Shown here: piece by piece, positions 1 through 12,395 of the stretch
Layout of the letters: each line of letters starts with the position of its first letter
Position numbering within the stretch: position 1 is the stretch's first letter
Program-made: the position numbers and the translations under genes
The notes under the pieces: model-generated
The model's input: only the letters and a program-made list of their open reading frames with translations
Told to the model about the DNA's origin: nothing
Database searches by the model: none
From: Zonotrichia leucophrys gambelii
Lineage: Eukaryota; Chordata; Aves; Passeriformes; Passerellidae
DNA: 64,000 nucleotides
Assembly (NCBI RefSeq): GCF_028769735.1
Contig: NC_088188.1
Coordinates: 2,627,001 to 2,691,000, forward strand
Reading direction: 5' to 3'

Positions 1-782
1 TAATGGGGGGAAAGGGATCCCAACTTAATGTTTTATAAAGACAACACTGGAATTTCTGTGAGCTGACCAACAGAGCTACACATTGAGAAAAAGGCTGGGA
101 AATACCAAATTTCTTCTCCTGACAGGAGATGGGTGTGGAAGGGACATTTCTTATTTAATGATGGAAGGAAGTAAAACAAAGCAGCTGCATCTCTTTTCCT
201 TTTAAAACCATCACAAAAGAAGTAAGGGGCTTTGATATTGAGAGCAGCCTAAAAAGAAATGTGTGCTGTCAGTGAGCTCATCCTTCTGACCCATCAGACA
301 GTTCTCCTGCCTTTCAGCTCTGTCTCTGGGCAGTGTCCTCAAGATCTAACACAAAGTAATTGCCAGCCCATTGTGACTTTGACTAGAAATCCCAGTGCTG
401 AGAAGGAAATCATCTGGGCTTTGATGTAGAGATCTTGGTAGCATCTGTGGCTCCTGGGCTCAGAACACACTTGTTTGATGTATTGTTGAATAGAGGTATT
501 TGTTATCTTCTCAGAGAACATGTGTGTGCCTTGGTAAAGCTATTTCCTGACTGCCTTCTAAGACAGATAGTACAAGGCTTGTTTTTGAGGCATCAGTTCA
601 TCTGATACAGAGAACAGGCTGGAGACAAATGTAGAGACCTCCAAAGTGCTGGCATTACAAGTCACTTTGAGGTCCCTTTTGGTTCCTTCCAGGCACACTG
701 TGGCAGAAAGGTTCCCTTCATGTAAATCACAATGTCATTTCTATTTAGCACATGAAGGGGGTGAAGAGACAGCATCTTCTGG
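1..782. other. Single-copy non-coding DNA
   Basis: I see no gene, repeat boundary or RNA here. The open frames are short and lack recognisable protein features. Base composition is ordinary for a bird intergenic or intronic stretch. Confidence 0.5.
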
Positions 783-787
783 ATCAG

Positions 788-1435
788 TGTCCTGGTTTAG
801 GACAAATTTGGGAGAAAACCTCCAAAGGGGCCCCTCCAGAAAGCAAACCCACATGGTATCTCCCACCAACCAGTTCGGGAAGGATTTCTTGGAGAGAAGT
901 GGAAAGAACCAGTTTATTTAACAGGCACAGCACCCCCAGCGTACAGAATGAACAATACCAGATGACACCACTCTGTCACTGCTCTGACAAAGATGACAAA
1001 TTCAGAAAGTCTCTCTGGGGGTGGTCGCTCTGTTCTCAGTCCCTCCTGTGCTGGGGCAGCTGCTGCAGCCACAAGGTGCAAACTCTCGGTGTTCCCAGGG
1101 CCCAGCCCACAGCAGGCTCGAGTGGGTCCAAAAAAGGGAAAGGAGAAACAGTCCAGGGAAAATTCAGACTGCTGAGCTAAACTGACTCATGAGCAGGAGT
1201 AAAAGAGCAAGAGCAAAGCAGGAGCAAAGCAGGAGCAAGAGCAAAGCAAAAAGCAAAAGCAGCACCATGTACTGCCCTGTCTCTGTGCCCCACCAGCCGT
1301 GAGGGAGCGGCTGATAGCAAAACCAAAACAAAACATTCGCTCTTCAGAGCCAGTCCTGAAGGCATAGAACATGATATCCAGCATGAACAGAACACATGGA
1401 GGGGGATACAAGCATCATGACATCACCCTAGGACA
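788..1435 (-). mobile_element. Solo ERV LTR, family M (5-bp TSD)
   Basis: The complete LTR begins TGTCCTGG and ends CTAGGACA as read on the plus strand. It is flanked by the 5-bp direct repeat ATCAG at 783-787 and 1436-1440. Read on the minus strand, it has a polyadenylation signal at 913-918. A GAGCAA/GAGCAAAGCAG simple repeat sits inside it at about 1193-1262. No internal viral sequence adjoins it, so it is a solo LTR. The 5-bp TSD fits an ERVL-like element, but the family name is not established. Confidence 0.8.
1193..1262. repeat. GAGCAA-type simple repeat inside LTR M
   Basis: Imperfect tandem GAGCAA and GCAGGAGCAAA units lie within the family M LTR. On the minus strand they read as a pyrimidine-rich TTGCTC tract in the presumed U3 region. 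Whether other copies of this LTR carry the same tract cannot be seen from this window. Confidence 0.7.
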
Positions 1436-1440
1436 ATCAG

Positions 1441-3266
1441 GAATGCAGAGCAGCAGAAAAGGCCCCCTCAGCACCCACACTGGCTGACCCACATCCATGG
1501 AGGGATGGGCCCATTCCCATTGCCACTCCCAGCACTCTGCAATCTGGCCAATACAAGATAAACCTGGTTATTTTTCTGCCAGCATTCACCTGCAATAGGT
1601 TTTTCTCAGCCTCCGCCAGGCTTTGCTGTGCAAGGGAAGAGCCACACTTGACTGTTCTTCTGTGACCTCAGGAGGCTAAGCCTGTCTAAAGCTGTTTTGG
1701 GACACTGCCATGAGCCTCTTAGGGGTATTAAGGCCCCGTGCTGAGCAGCACATGACACTGCAGCAAGGCTGTACCACTGTCAGTGGCAGGTGGAAGGTCC
1801 TTCCCACAGTGTCCCTGCACTCCTGTCTGTGCCAGACACACACCAGGAGCTTTTCCAGTCCCTTTGGAAGACACTGTAATAAATGCCTTTGGGAAAAGCA
1901 GGCTTAGGGCATTTCTCTGGAACAGGGAAGGGTGCCAGCACACCTGGCCATGTCCTGGGCTAACCAGCACACCTTCAGTGCTGGACTCTCCTTTGTTGCT
2001 GGGGCTCTAAGCTAATCCTTTTATGTAGGACTGCTGTGAGATTTTAATTCCCTGGGTCATCCCTTTATCTCTTTTGAATTATCCTAGCAAGCCTCTAATC
2101 TTTTAAAAATTCTTTTTTTATTTCCCAGGATCCAATCTGCTAAGTTCCCCCTCACCCCCAGAGCTGCCATTAGCTGATGTAAGGTTTTTCTGGAGTTCTG
2201 TTGCTGTTCTTCCTATGAAGGTTTAGAAATGCCCTTTTCTCTACTGTAGCTTTTTTAATATTTATATCACACAGGTATCTCTTCCTTGCCTTGCCATGTA
2301 AGAATAAGATATAAATGAGCATAAAGAATTATATAAATGAAAAGTCCAAGTTATTTAATGAATGATGTTTGACAGTTTAACAATACAGGTATTTTTATAG
2401 CTATATGCAGTACACAAGAGGAAACAGGCCCTGGGACAGTGTGGTACCCCCTTGTTGCAAGGGCAGCTTGCAGCCATCACTCAGAACAGACATCAAAATG
2501 TCCTTTCCCAGGGAATTATGCAGTCACTCATGTCCACAGTTTGAGCAATTCCTGCTTGCAATAGAGCAAGGCTGCCCTACCTGGCATGCCAGTACACCCA
2601 AAGAAATCAGACTGGCCTTGCCAGAGAAAAACACCTCACACAAAGGTACAAAGAGAGCTGAACATGTTTAACATCTTGCCGGATCAGCCTGCTGAAGTGT
2701 TTAAAACAATGGAAGAGGAAAGCATGTGTTCCTTTCAGCACAATCTGTGCCTTGTAATCGAGTCTAAATGCTCACAATCCGCTCGGATCCTAATGAGGAG
2801 AATGACATAAATGGCAGAATGTTCTGCTCTTTCTACAGGTTTACAAAAATGAAATTAAACATAGGCTTTCTATTACAAAACAATAGGCAAATTGAAGACC
2901 AATTATGCAAACCCATCAGAGAACCTGGTGAACTGTGGAGAATTTTGCATTTCTGAGGCAGAACGACTTTAGAGATGAAAAAAAAACCCTCTACTCCAAG
3001 AAATTGAGAACATCTGTGCCATCAAAGAAAGAATGCAGTGAATAATTGGACAATCATAGACAGGCAGCCATTTGAATATGAAGCTGTTTGTAATGTGGCA
3101 GTGGAAGGGAAATTGCAGAATGCCAGAGCTGCCTGGCTGTCACTCGCCCTGGTGGCTCCCTGTGTGCATGTGCTCACTTCACAGGAGCAGTGGGGTCAGC
3201 AGAGGGGTCTCCAGGGCTATCTGCTCCCATCATTGTGCACATCACACACATAATAAAAAACAAGCA
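1441..3266. other. Single-copy non-coding DNA
   Basis: About 1.8 kb with no gene recognised. The part from about 2040 to 2400 is AT-rich. Several frames of 60-90 codons overlap one another on the plus strand and look like chance. Confidence 0.5.
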
Positions 3267-3272
3267 GGCAGA

Positions 3273-3858
3273 TCTCAGGTTGCTGTTGATAATTGCTGCC
3301 CTGGGATGTGCAGGATGTCTCTGCTTCGGCCCGTGTGACTGAAGAACGAGTCTGGACTCTTTACTTTTCTGTCTTGAGGTTGTTTATTAATTCTTACCTA
3401 TAAAATTTTCTTTCTGTGCAGCCACAGGCACTCTGACCACCCCCGGGGCAGTGTTGTCCTTTTATACTACAAACTACATATATTTACTCTTAATTCTCAA
3501 TACCTATCACCTATATTAGACAGTGCACTACTACTCCAAACCAATCCCAAGGTGCCAACATCAATGGAGACCAAGAAGAAAAAGAAGAAAGGCTGGACAT
3601 GCCCAGATTCCTCCATCTTGTCCCCATGACCCCCATAACAAAAATCCTAAAATCTACATTTTCACCCTGTGATTATTTTTTTATTACACTATTGAAACCT
3701 GTGTGACTTTCAGGTCCTCATACAAAGCTGGTAACTTGCTCCAGGGGTCAAAATCAAATCCCCAGGTGTTCTGGGCAGCATGCCAGGGTCTCTGAGCCCC
3801 CTGGTCTCTGAGTCCTCAGCAATTCTGGACACCTGGAGGGATGCACTGAGTTCTGACA
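3273..3858 (-). mobile_element. Solo ERV LTR, family B (6-bp TSD)
   Basis: The LTR is flanked by the exact 6-bp repeat GGCAGA at 3267-3272 and 3859-3864. On the minus strand it runs from TGTCAGAACTCAG to CAACCTGAGA. It carries a TATA box (reverse of TTTTATAC, about 3459-3466) and a polyadenylation signal at 3383-3388. It matches the opposite-strand copy at 23816-24416 almost end to end. The 6-bp TSD fits class II ERV integration. Confidence 0.9.
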
Positions 3859-4165
3859 GGCAGAGAGGTCCTTGAGCACTCAGTTCCTCCAGCATCCCAG
3901 TTTCAGCACACCTTTAACCCCCTGACAGACAGCCCAACCTGCAGCCTCCCCCATAGCCGACTCACAGCACGCAGCAAATGTTCTCCTCTGCCAGCTGACA
4001 AACACTGCTGACCCCTTGCCTCAAGCATGATTGTTCTCCTTGTTTCCAGCAGGTAAATCCCATATGGAAAGGGAGGCATGTGGAGCCACCTGGCAGCCTG
4101 CAGCTCTTGCAGGAGTGACCCCCAGGAGCCCTTCCAGCTCCAGCCAGCATCAAACCATGGCTGGA

Positions 4166-4598
4166 TATTGAATTTGCAGGAATGCCACAATGAAGGCAGG
4201 AATGATGCATCTGACTCCATGTTCTCATACTATACTGTACTGTACTGTACTGTACTATACTATATTATACTATACACTATACTATATGCTATACTATACT
4301 ATACTAGTACAGAAAGGATACTTACAGAATGTTAAAAAGATAATAATAAAAACTTGTGACTCTTTCCAGAGTCCTGACACAGCTTGGCCCTGATTGGCCA
4401 AAGAGTGAAAACAACTCACAGCAGAACCCAGTGGAACAATCACCTGTGGGTAAACAATCTCCAAACACACTCCAGAGCAGCAAAACACAGGAGAAGCAAA
4501 TGAGATAAGAATTGTTTTCCTTTTTCTCTGAGGCTTCCCAGCTTCCCAGGAGAAAAATCGTGGGCAAAGGAATTTTTTCAGAGAATGTGAATGCCACA
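4166..4598 (-). mobile_element. Solo ERV LTR, family C (6-bp TSD)
   Basis: The TSD is GCTGGA at 4160-4165 and 4599-4604. On the minus strand the LTR starts TGTGGCATTC and ends CAATA. It includes a CCAAT-type site in the TTGGCCAATCAGGGCC context and an expanded TACTA/TACTG tract near the end of U3. It is a diverged copy of the LTRs at 15342, 18333, 39426 and 62880. Confidence 0.87.
4227..4310. repeat. (TACTG/TACTA)n microsatellite inside LTR C
   Basis: About 80 bp of 5-bp units, TACTG then TACTA with variants, replaces the short AT tract seen at this position in other family C LTRs. It sits just before the 3' part that carries the TGACTCCATG motif. Confidence 0.85.
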
Positions 4599-4760
4599 GC
4601 TGGATATCTCCAAAACGTGGGTAAAGGCCCTGAGCAATACACAGCCCTGGTTCATCCCCAGCCCCAGCAGTCAGAAGGATCTGTCCCCAGGAGGAGGAGG
4701 CTGAGCAGGGCACACTCTGTTCCCAGGAACACCCCACAGCACTCCCCAGCACCACCTCTC

Positions 4761-5145
4761 TGTCGCAGACATATTTTATGGAAAATCCTTTCCTTAGGAT
4801 TTTTCCTCCTGAGAAGCTGAAAGGCCTCAGGAACAAAATGTAAACAATGATTATCTGCTGCTGTGGAATGCAACAGGTGCATCTGTGATTGGCCCATGTT
4901 GGATGTTTCTAATTAATGGCCAATCACAGCCCAGCTGGCTCGGGCAGAGAGCCGAGCCACAAACCTTTGTTATCATTCCTTCCTATTCTATTCTTAGCTA
5001 GCCTTCTGATGAAATCCTTTCTTCTATTCTTTTAGTATAGTTTTAATGTAATATATATCATAAAATAATAAATGAAGCCTTCTGAAACATGGAGTCAGAT
5101 CCTCATCTCTTCCCTCAACCTGAGACCCCTGTGAATGCCATCACA
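4761..5145 (+). mobile_element. Solo ERV LTR, family A (6-bp TSD)
   Basis: The TSD CCTCTC is at 4755-4760 and 5146-5151. The LTR starts TGTCGCAGACAT and ends GCCATCACA, with a polyadenylation signal at 5067-5072. A near-perfect inverted repeat lies at its 5' end (AAAATCCT 4782-4789, AGGATTTT 4796-4803). CCAAT motifs occur mid-LTR in both orientations (GTGATTGGCCC and GGCCAATCACAG). It lies only about 160 bp from the family C LTR on its left. Confidence 0.92.
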
Positions 5146-5151
5146 CCTCTC

Positions 5152-6248
5152 CTGTTGCAGTGTGCTGGGGAATTACAGCTCCAGGGAAAATGCTCGAAGA
5201 TATCTTCCAGGATGAACTGGACAAAACAAAATCAGCTTGGTTGTGATTTCATGGCTAGTTGCACAGATATTCATGTGTTACTTTGCACAGTCAGTCTAAT
5301 AACCAGCTTTCAGAAGGACAGACAGCGTAATGAATGGGTTGTAAAACACGCTCATAAAAACATTATAGCATGTCTTGGAGCATTTGTTAGCTGTTTGTGA
5401 TTTACTGGGTCCCCTGTTTTACATTTTCTTATAACTTGCACATTTCCTCTGAAAAATAAGCTTTCAATGTGAATGCAATTTATTTTAATTTCCCTCCCCC
5501 CTCACAAGATGATAAAACTTTTACAGCCATGCAAGAATGGCAATATTGTAGTCACGAGGTTCATTATGCAGTAATTAATACATGTTAATATCCTGTAAAT
5601 ATTATGTTATAATGGCTTTAAGTAAATACATACTGTACATTTGCAGTACCTATTAAGTCAGCGCCACTTAAAATGAAATGTGACTAATTAATCTGTTTAA
5701 AAAGTCTAATGTCAACTTGGATATTCTTTAAAAATTACAGTAAAGTGTTGCAAGCCTGAGCAGTGATTCAGTCAGCATTTAATTATGGGGCTTTGACATT
5801 AATGGTTACTTTCCTGGTTTATTTAACTGGATTGGACACATGGGCCAGCACTAAAGGACTGAGAAGGGTAGAAGGAAGCCTCATTGTTATGAGAAGCTAA
5901 ATTCCCAAATAATGCACCCCATTACTGTTAGGTTGAGTGGCTGCAAACTTGCCCATGGATTGGGACAGCCTCCCCTTGCAGGGCCTGGCAGCCCTGGTAG
6001 CAGCCACACAACAGGCAGCCCCAGTAATGCTGCCTTCAGAAGGAACTGGAAGGACTCCACTGTGGGTTTGTCCATTTGAGACATCATCATTTGAGGCATC
6101 CCCTCCCAGGACTATCAGCCCTTTAATAATTTCAGTTCTCTCCACTGTCCTAAATACACAAAGGGAAAAAAATCCCCCAATTCCTGCTGCCATGAGGCAC
6201 AAATGCAAGACAAGGTGACACATCCTGAGTGAGGTGCCCAGGAAGGGT
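5152..6248. other. Single-copy DNA with AT-rich conserved-looking block
   Basis: There is no gene. The part from about 5400 to 5830 is AT-rich and free of recognisable repeats, with several TAATTA-type motifs (for example GTAATTAATAC and CTAATTAATC). This texture is typical of vertebrate conserved non-coding DNA, but conservation cannot be judged from one sequence. Confidence 0.4.
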
Positions 6249-6254
6249 CAGCTT

Positions 6255-6861
6255 TGTTAAGGCTCTGATGTCAAGATGACCCCTGAGGTATTAAAGTCTC
6301 TTTTTCCCAGTCCCATGAATGCAGAAGTTGAGATTCCTCAGCTCTGCTTTTCAAGGTTGTTTATTTTCTCTTATCTGTTCCATTCTCTCTCTGACCTGCT
6401 GAGATCTGTCCAGCAGGTCGGGTTGTGGCACAGTCCCTGCCCTTGGGGTGCTGTTGGCTTTTTATACTAAGAACTGGGTGTACTTTATTTACAATAATTT
6501 TCCAATACCTATCACCTATGTTAGACAGTCTGTCTCTAAACCAATCCAGAAGTGTCACCACCACAGCAGAAGATGGAGGACAAGAAGGAGAAGAAGGACA
6601 GGACATGCCCAGATTCCTCCATTTTGCCTCTTGAACCTCCATTCTAAAAACCCCAAAATTCTACTTTTTCATCCTGTGACAAATTCACTATCATTCTACT
6701 CAAACTCTTGTGGCTTGTAACTCTTCACACAAAGTTGGTAATTGTTTCCATGGGCTAAAATCAAAGGCACAGGTGTTTGTGACTCTGTGCTAAGGTCTCT
6801 GAGCCCCTGCCAGGGTCTGGAGCCATCCAGGGCAGCCAGAGCAATGTCCTGGGTTTTGACA
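6255..6861 (-). mobile_element. Solo ERV LTR, family D (B-related, 6-bp TSD)
   Basis: The TSD CAGCTT is at 6249-6254 and 6862-6867. On the minus strand the LTR starts TGTCAAAACCCAGG and has a TATA box in the TTTTTATAC region (about 6458-6466). A polyadenylation signal follows at 6360-6365. It shares its layout and much sequence with the copies at 44116 and 56675, and more distantly with family B at 3273 and 23816. Confidence 0.88.
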
Positions 6862-6867
6862 CAGCTT

Positions 6868-8251
6868 TTCTTCCACCTACACACTCAGCCAGAAGACATG
6901 ACAGGAGGAAAAATCATTCCCAATGTGTCACCTAAGTATTCATTTTCTACAGAACCCTTCATTTTAGGATGCATGTGTCTAAGGAATGCCCATCAGATTG
7001 GACCTGCTCCTTTACTGTTGGGTATGTGGAGGTGTCCATCTCCAGCTTTATAGGTGCCAAAAAAGAAATTAAATTCAGCTCTGTGAATTGCAGCCTTGAT
7101 TGTTCTCAGGAGATGGGGTGCAGGCATTTCACACACACTAAATCTGGAACAGAGCAGGGGAGCAGCCCCAGCTCTCCCAAAGCCTTTATCAATACTCATA
7201 ACCCCAAACAGATCACTCCAAAGGGAATTCCAACAAAGCATAATTAAGTAAATAGAGTTCCACCAGAAACAAAGGCAGTTTAGGAAGCTTCTCTTCCATT
7301 AATTGAAATTGTTTAAAAGTCCTTCTTCCAGATATTCAGACATGTTGCCAGGACCAGGAATGCAAGAAGTCTTGGACCCTTTCTACTTTTACATGGTCAG
7401 TTCCTTCAGGTTTTACCATCAAACTAACCTGAATAAGCTTTCCTAGCAGGGCAATTCTCTACTCTGTGCTGCAGGTAACAGTTTGGGAGAAGCATTTTAT
7501 GGGATAATTACATCCTTCAGGGTGATGCCTGGAATTGATATCCTCCTTCTTGGGGAAGCACAGCCAAGACAGGACTCCAAATGCTGGGAGGCATTTTAAG
7601 ATTATGGGGATGAATAACAAGAGCTCAACAAAGGCCAAAAATGTGTATGTGAATAAGGAATTCACATTGGTCTAGAGGCTGTGGTCTGGAGAAGCAAAGC
7701 CAAACTGACCCAAGAGAAGAAAGTGAGGTTTCAGATATATTTTCCTTCCATTTCTCAGCAGCCACTGTCTGCTCTTCAGTAAGTCAGGGCAATGTGAAGC
7801 TCTCCCAGCTTGTTTCCATCTGATAGAGCCCAGAATGCCAGTTGGAGTGCTGGGTGTCATCTGGCTGTACTTCCTTCTGGACAAGGCAATTACCCATCAG
7901 AAGAGCTCACTTCAGGTGTGAAGCAGAGCCTCTGGCTTTGTGGCTGCCCTGAAGTGGGAAAGCACCTGGGACAGATCTGAAACCTGGCTCCTGTGCATTA
8001 CAGAAGCCCCAGAAATCTTGCATTTCATGTATTTCCTTTCAGCAGTGGCTTTAGAAGTGGGGAGAACAGCAGCATCCGTGGCATGCTGGAAATACAGGGG
8101 CATGGATAAACAGAGCACCAAGAGGCAGAGGCAGCAGCTGGAGGTGCAGATTTGCATCCCAGGCTGGCACCTCCCAGAGCTGTCCTCAAAGGTAAATCAC
8201 TTACCAACACTGTGCCTCAGTCTCCCCACTGCTAAATCACTGTTCATGTTT
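6868..8251. other. Single-copy non-coding DNA
   Basis: About 1.4 kb with no gene or repeat recognised. The 133-codon plus-strand frame starting at 7940 runs into the LTR at 8258, so I treat it as chance. Confidence 0.5.
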
Positions 8252-8257
8252 GGTTAC

Positions 8258-8645
8258 TGTCGCAGACATCTTTTTATAAAAATCCTTTTCTTGGCATTTT
8301 TTCTTTCTGAGAAGCTGAGAGGCTCCAGGAACAAAATGTAAACAATGATTATCTGCTGCTGTGGAATGCAACAGGTGCATCTGTGATTGGCCCATGTTGG
8401 ATGTTTATAATTAATGGCCAGTCCCAGCGCAGATAGCTTAGACTCTGTCTGAGACACAAACCTTTATTATTCATTCCTTTCTATTCTATTCTTAGCTAGC
8501 CTTCTGAGATGAAACTTTTTTTCCTATTATTTTTAGTACAGTTTTAATGTAATATATATAATAACATAATAAATCAAGCCTTCTGAACATGGAGTCAACA
8601 TTCTCATCTCTTCCCTCACCTGAAAACCCCTTGAACACCATCACA
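8258..8645 (+). mobile_element. Solo ERV LTR, family A (6-bp TSD)
   Basis: The exact TSD GGTTAC is at 8252-8257 and 8646-8651. It has the same start (TGTCGCAGACATC) and end (ACCATCACA) as the copy at 4761. Its own TSD shows it is an independent insertion and not the partner LTR of that copy. Confidence 0.92.
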
Positions 8646-8651
8646 GGTTAC

Positions 8652-9623
8652 ATCCTAAATCATCTCTGGGCTTATCTACTTAACATTCACAAGACCTCCA
8701 GAGATAAAGCACTTCCTTAAGTGCACTGTGTGTCTTGTAATCTCTTGGTGCTCCCATGCAAAAAGAGATGTCACAGAGCATGGGAATTGCCCTGGGCAAG
8801 CTCTGATCTGCTCTTTATTTCCAAGAGCTCTTTTCTCAGTGACCCCTTCCTTTAGCAGCACATTCACCTCTGCCTCCTGTGAGTGGGAGCATCCCTGCCA
8901 CCAGCATCCCTCAGCCATGGAAACCTGCTGTTATGGCCAGAGAGGAGCAACCAGCACTATTATTTGGATCATTTGCTGAGGTTTGTAACCTAGAATTAAT
9001 TCTCACATCGAGTCCAAACGCTGCCTATTTCACACATATCTGGGTAGCAGACAAGAGCCTTTTTAGCAACAGAAGCAAACAGAGCTACAATCAAGCAGCC
9101 CAAGGTACAAACCCTTAATAGTTCAGTAATCAGTAATAATCAGCCCTTCTCTTTATGTTCAGGGAAATCTAGTAGAACCCAGCTACTCTACAGTGAATAC
9201 ATTTTCATTTATAAGACTAAATGCAAGCACACGTTATCTACTTAATTAAAATCTAAATTCTCTAACGAACCATTTGTTGTTTCTCCTGGGTGCATGTTAC
9301 ATACATTACTGGTGTTTTCCTCAAATCTGTTGCTAATGGATTAAAATAACTGGATGAAATGTTTCGCTTGCTGCATGAGGTTATGAGAGACCACAAAATG
9401 CTCTGATACTGTGCATGTAGGGAACTCCTCTCCACCATTATCCCAGGACTGCAGCTCCATTTCTCTGGGCTAGGAACCCCAATCCTTTCCACAGGTCCCT
9501 CTTTGAGGGCAGGGAATATGTGACTCTCCCAGACACCAGTGCAACTGCTCAGGCTGGAAACTCATCTCAGGAAAGGGTTTGGGAACAAAGTACAGGCCTG
9601 GTAGGGTCAGAGTGAGGGGACAT
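8652..9623. other. Single-copy non-coding DNA
   Basis: No gene, RNA or repeat recognised in about 970 bp. The part from 9120 to 9370 is AT-rich. Confidence 0.5.
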
Positions 9624-10024
9624 CATTCATAGAATTCATAGAATTCACAGAATGACTGGGTTGGAAGAGAGCTTCAAGATCATCGAGTCCAACCCAGCCC
9701 CAACTCAGCTAAACCCTGGCACCCAGTGCCACATCCAGGCTTTGTTAAACACACCCAGGGATGGGGACTGCACCACCTCCCTGGGCAGCCATTCCAGAAC
9801 TTTATCACTCTTTCTGTAAAAAACTCCTTCCTAATATCCAACCTGTATTTCCCTTGAGACTGTGTCCTCTGTTTCTGTCAGTGCTGTCTGGAGAAAGAGC
9901 CCAACCCCAGCTGAGCACAGGCCCCTTTCAGGAGCTATGCAGAGTGATGAGGGCACCCCTGAGTCTGCTTTGTCCAGGCTGAGCACCCCCAGCTCCCTCA
10001 GTGGTTCCCAAAACAACTGAACCA
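9624..10024 (-). mobile_element. CR1 LINE, 5'-truncated 3' end
   Basis: The plus strand opens with TCATAGAATTCATAGAATTC, the reverse complement of the CR1 3' terminal repeat. The typical CR1 text follows (GGTTGGAAGAG, then GAGTCCAACCC, and on through the 3' end of the reverse-transcriptase ORF). All of it is broken by stops and frameshifts. CR1 is the dominant avian LINE, and 5'-truncated copies like this are its normal state. Confidence 0.88.
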
Positions 10025-11356
10025 TTCAAAGGGTGAGATTTGAGGTCCTGAATGTACAACTCCACTGTCAGGTTTGTCAGACATGACACTGACCCCACAG
10101 AACCTGAACCCTCTTAAACACCAGCTGGGAACACGTCAGGATCTGCCAGCACATCTCTAATGGCACCAGACACAGATCTTCAGGAGCAGAAATGCTCCCA
10201 AGTGTTTCATCTCCCTGGAAGAGGGAGCACCTTGGAGTATGGGATATGTCCCTCTGTGCATCTGCCAGACTTTGGGAAGAAAAGACAGCAGAAATGAATT
10301 AACTGCCATTAGGAAGTTTTCCTTGGTAGTTTCGTTTTCTCTGAGTCAATCCTGTTCTCCAAATCTTTCAGCCCAGGAAGGTGTGGCAGTGCTGAGTGGG
10401 TTTAGTTGTGTGTTGGTGGCACATGGTCCCTGTGACCCTCAGCTCCTGTGTCTGCACTCCCAGGGTCACAGGAGGCCCCTCAATACTCAAGGACTGCATT
10501 TTCTCCAAAAAGCTCCTGTAAAGATTTGAATGTCATTGCCACCCTGGTGGTGAAACATTGATTTCCTTGCATTTTCATGCCTCTTTTCCAGGGGACCGTC
10601 CACCCTCTGAGGGGGCACAGCTGGCCCCTTCCCTGACAAAAGGCCAATTATGTGTACAAATTAGGAACATTTCAAAGGGTCACAATCTTTACCCCTGGTG
10701 CTAAACCTGTCTCATTCTGTGTTTCTCTAGTCACATCTCCTTTGCAAAGGTGTTAAATACCATTAGCTGCTTTGAGTATCATGAAGAATCTCCTCCATAG
10801 AAAAGCAGGGAGGGGGAGAAGAGGGGTGGAGGTGAGGCATCATGAAATTAAGACTGATGGCTACTGCTCATGAATGAAAGGAGCCTCCCTACAGCCTCAC
10901 ATCATTACTGCAAATCACATTATTTAGAAAGATGCCACCAGGAATTCTGCTTTGCTTCCAGCAGACACAAAGTAAAAGGGCACCTTCTCAAAGCCATTCA
11001 GGCTATTATGCATTATAATTAAAAACAATTTCTATCCTCAATAGGGTTTGATTCAGGTAACTCATTACCCCCAAGAGCCATTTGTGAGACTGAATTGAGA
11101 ATACAAATTAATGTCAGCTTTAACAATAATGCTTTTTCCCTTCCTGCTTTCACCCTCTTTTGCTAGCTTCCATTTTTGGAAGCTTTCTTTGATATCAAGC
11201 AGGTGCCTAGAGCAGAGTTGCCAGGGGACAAAGAAGGTTTTATACCTCTCTTATTAGATGCTCTTCAGTTTTTAATTGCTGCAGTCCTGCTGGAGCCAGT
11301 GCTGCACCTTCAGTCAGGAGCACAGAGGTTCTGCCTGTCCCAGCTGCAGCCCTGGG
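10025..11356. other. Single-copy non-coding DNA
   Basis: About 1.3 kb with no gene or repeat recognised. The stretch from 10850 to 11150 is moderately AT-rich. Confidence 0.5.
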
Positions 11357-11362
11357 CCAGGA

Positions 11363-11655
11363 TGTCACTACAGGACACAAAAAATGACAAGCACACACTG
11401 CTGTTCTCAAGGTGAAGAAAAAGGGAAGTTTATTTTCTGACTCCAACATTTATAGTTTTCCAAGAGTGACAGTGGATTGGAGGGTGACAGTGCCACCTCT
11501 CCAATGACACTGGACAGACCAACAGTCCATCAACTTTCTCTTCCTCCATAAAGGAATGCAAAACAATGAATTATTTACAGAAAGTGCGTGAGAAAGTTCA
11601 CTACAAGAATGTCAACATCAGAAGGCTTAGAAAATCTTAAAAAATCAGGGTGACA
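11363..11655 (-). mobile_element. Short solo LTR, family I
   Basis: On the minus strand it starts TGTCACCCTG and ends GTAGTGACA, with a TATA-like ACTATAAATG and a polyadenylation signal at 11429-11434. The flanks are CCAGGA (11357-11362) and CCAGGG (11656-11661). This is a 5-bp TSD or a 6-bp one with a single change. It is the only copy of this family here, so the call rests on structure alone. Confidence 0.65.
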
Positions 11656-11871
11656 CCAGGGTTTTCGCCATCAGCTGAGTTCTTGCTGAAGTTACAGGCA
11701 GGAATTCCCCAAATCCTTCTTCACAGTCCTGCCACAAGGAGCAATTGCTCAGGTTATTACTGTAACAGGAGTATTACTGGAACATCTGTGAATCCTCTGC
11801 AAGGAAACCAAAGCTCTCCAGCCACGGGCACTGCTCTGACTCCTGCACTTGCCATTGTTGCAGATGGATAA

Positions 11872-12395
11872 TGAGATGATTGGCTCTGGCAATTAAAAGA
11901 TAACTATTGTGTGAATATTAAGAAAAGCTTTAGTGATGTACAGTTATGTTATTGTGGTTTAGATGCCCTCTGTTCTCCCCACAGTTCCCTTTCCCCCTGT
12001 ATTGTTGCCATCGCACAGCCTGGGCTGTCCAGCACAGGTACAAAGAAGCTGCACAGGCGTCCCTGGCATGGGCCAGGTGGGAATGGAAAAGCTTGGGGGT
12101 GCTCAGGGGGTGGGCATGGCAACACCTGAGCTCCAATCCAGGTACAAAGCTGTCTGCACTGATAAATGGCACAGAAGAGCTGACTGACAGACCTTGGGAG
12201 GGGCAGGGCTGGCTGACACGATACTCAGGGGTAAAAAAGGCTGAGCATCCATCTTGAAGATGAACTGGCCATGTGGTGTACATGAGGGGCAGTTCCCACT
12301 GCTGCAGTTTTTTCCTTATGTAGCCCTTTTGTTGTATTTTTGTCAAGGTTTAATAAACCTCTTTAAATTTTCAAAGTGAGCAGTTGTTGCTCACA
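11872..12395 (+). mobile_element. LTR related to family H
   Basis: It opens with a TGATTGGCTCT..CAATTAAAAG block like the other H copies (16868, 28345, 59916). Later it has TGAGCTCCAATCCAGG, a GACCTTGGGAGGGG block, and a TTGTATTTTTGTCAAGGTTTAATAAACC polyadenylation region. The central part differs from the other copies. I could not find a clean TSD, so the ends are approximate. Confidence 0.65.

Noticed and set aside
4294..4836. 180-codon minus-strand ORF
   Set aside because: It runs from LTR A through a spacer into LTR C, three unrelated pieces.
4761..8645. Two same-strand family A LTRs 3.1 kb apart as the ends of one provirus
   Set aside because: Each has its own exact but different 6-bp TSD (CCTCTC and GGTTAC), so they are separate solo insertions. 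The DNA between them contains another solo LTR and no viral genes.
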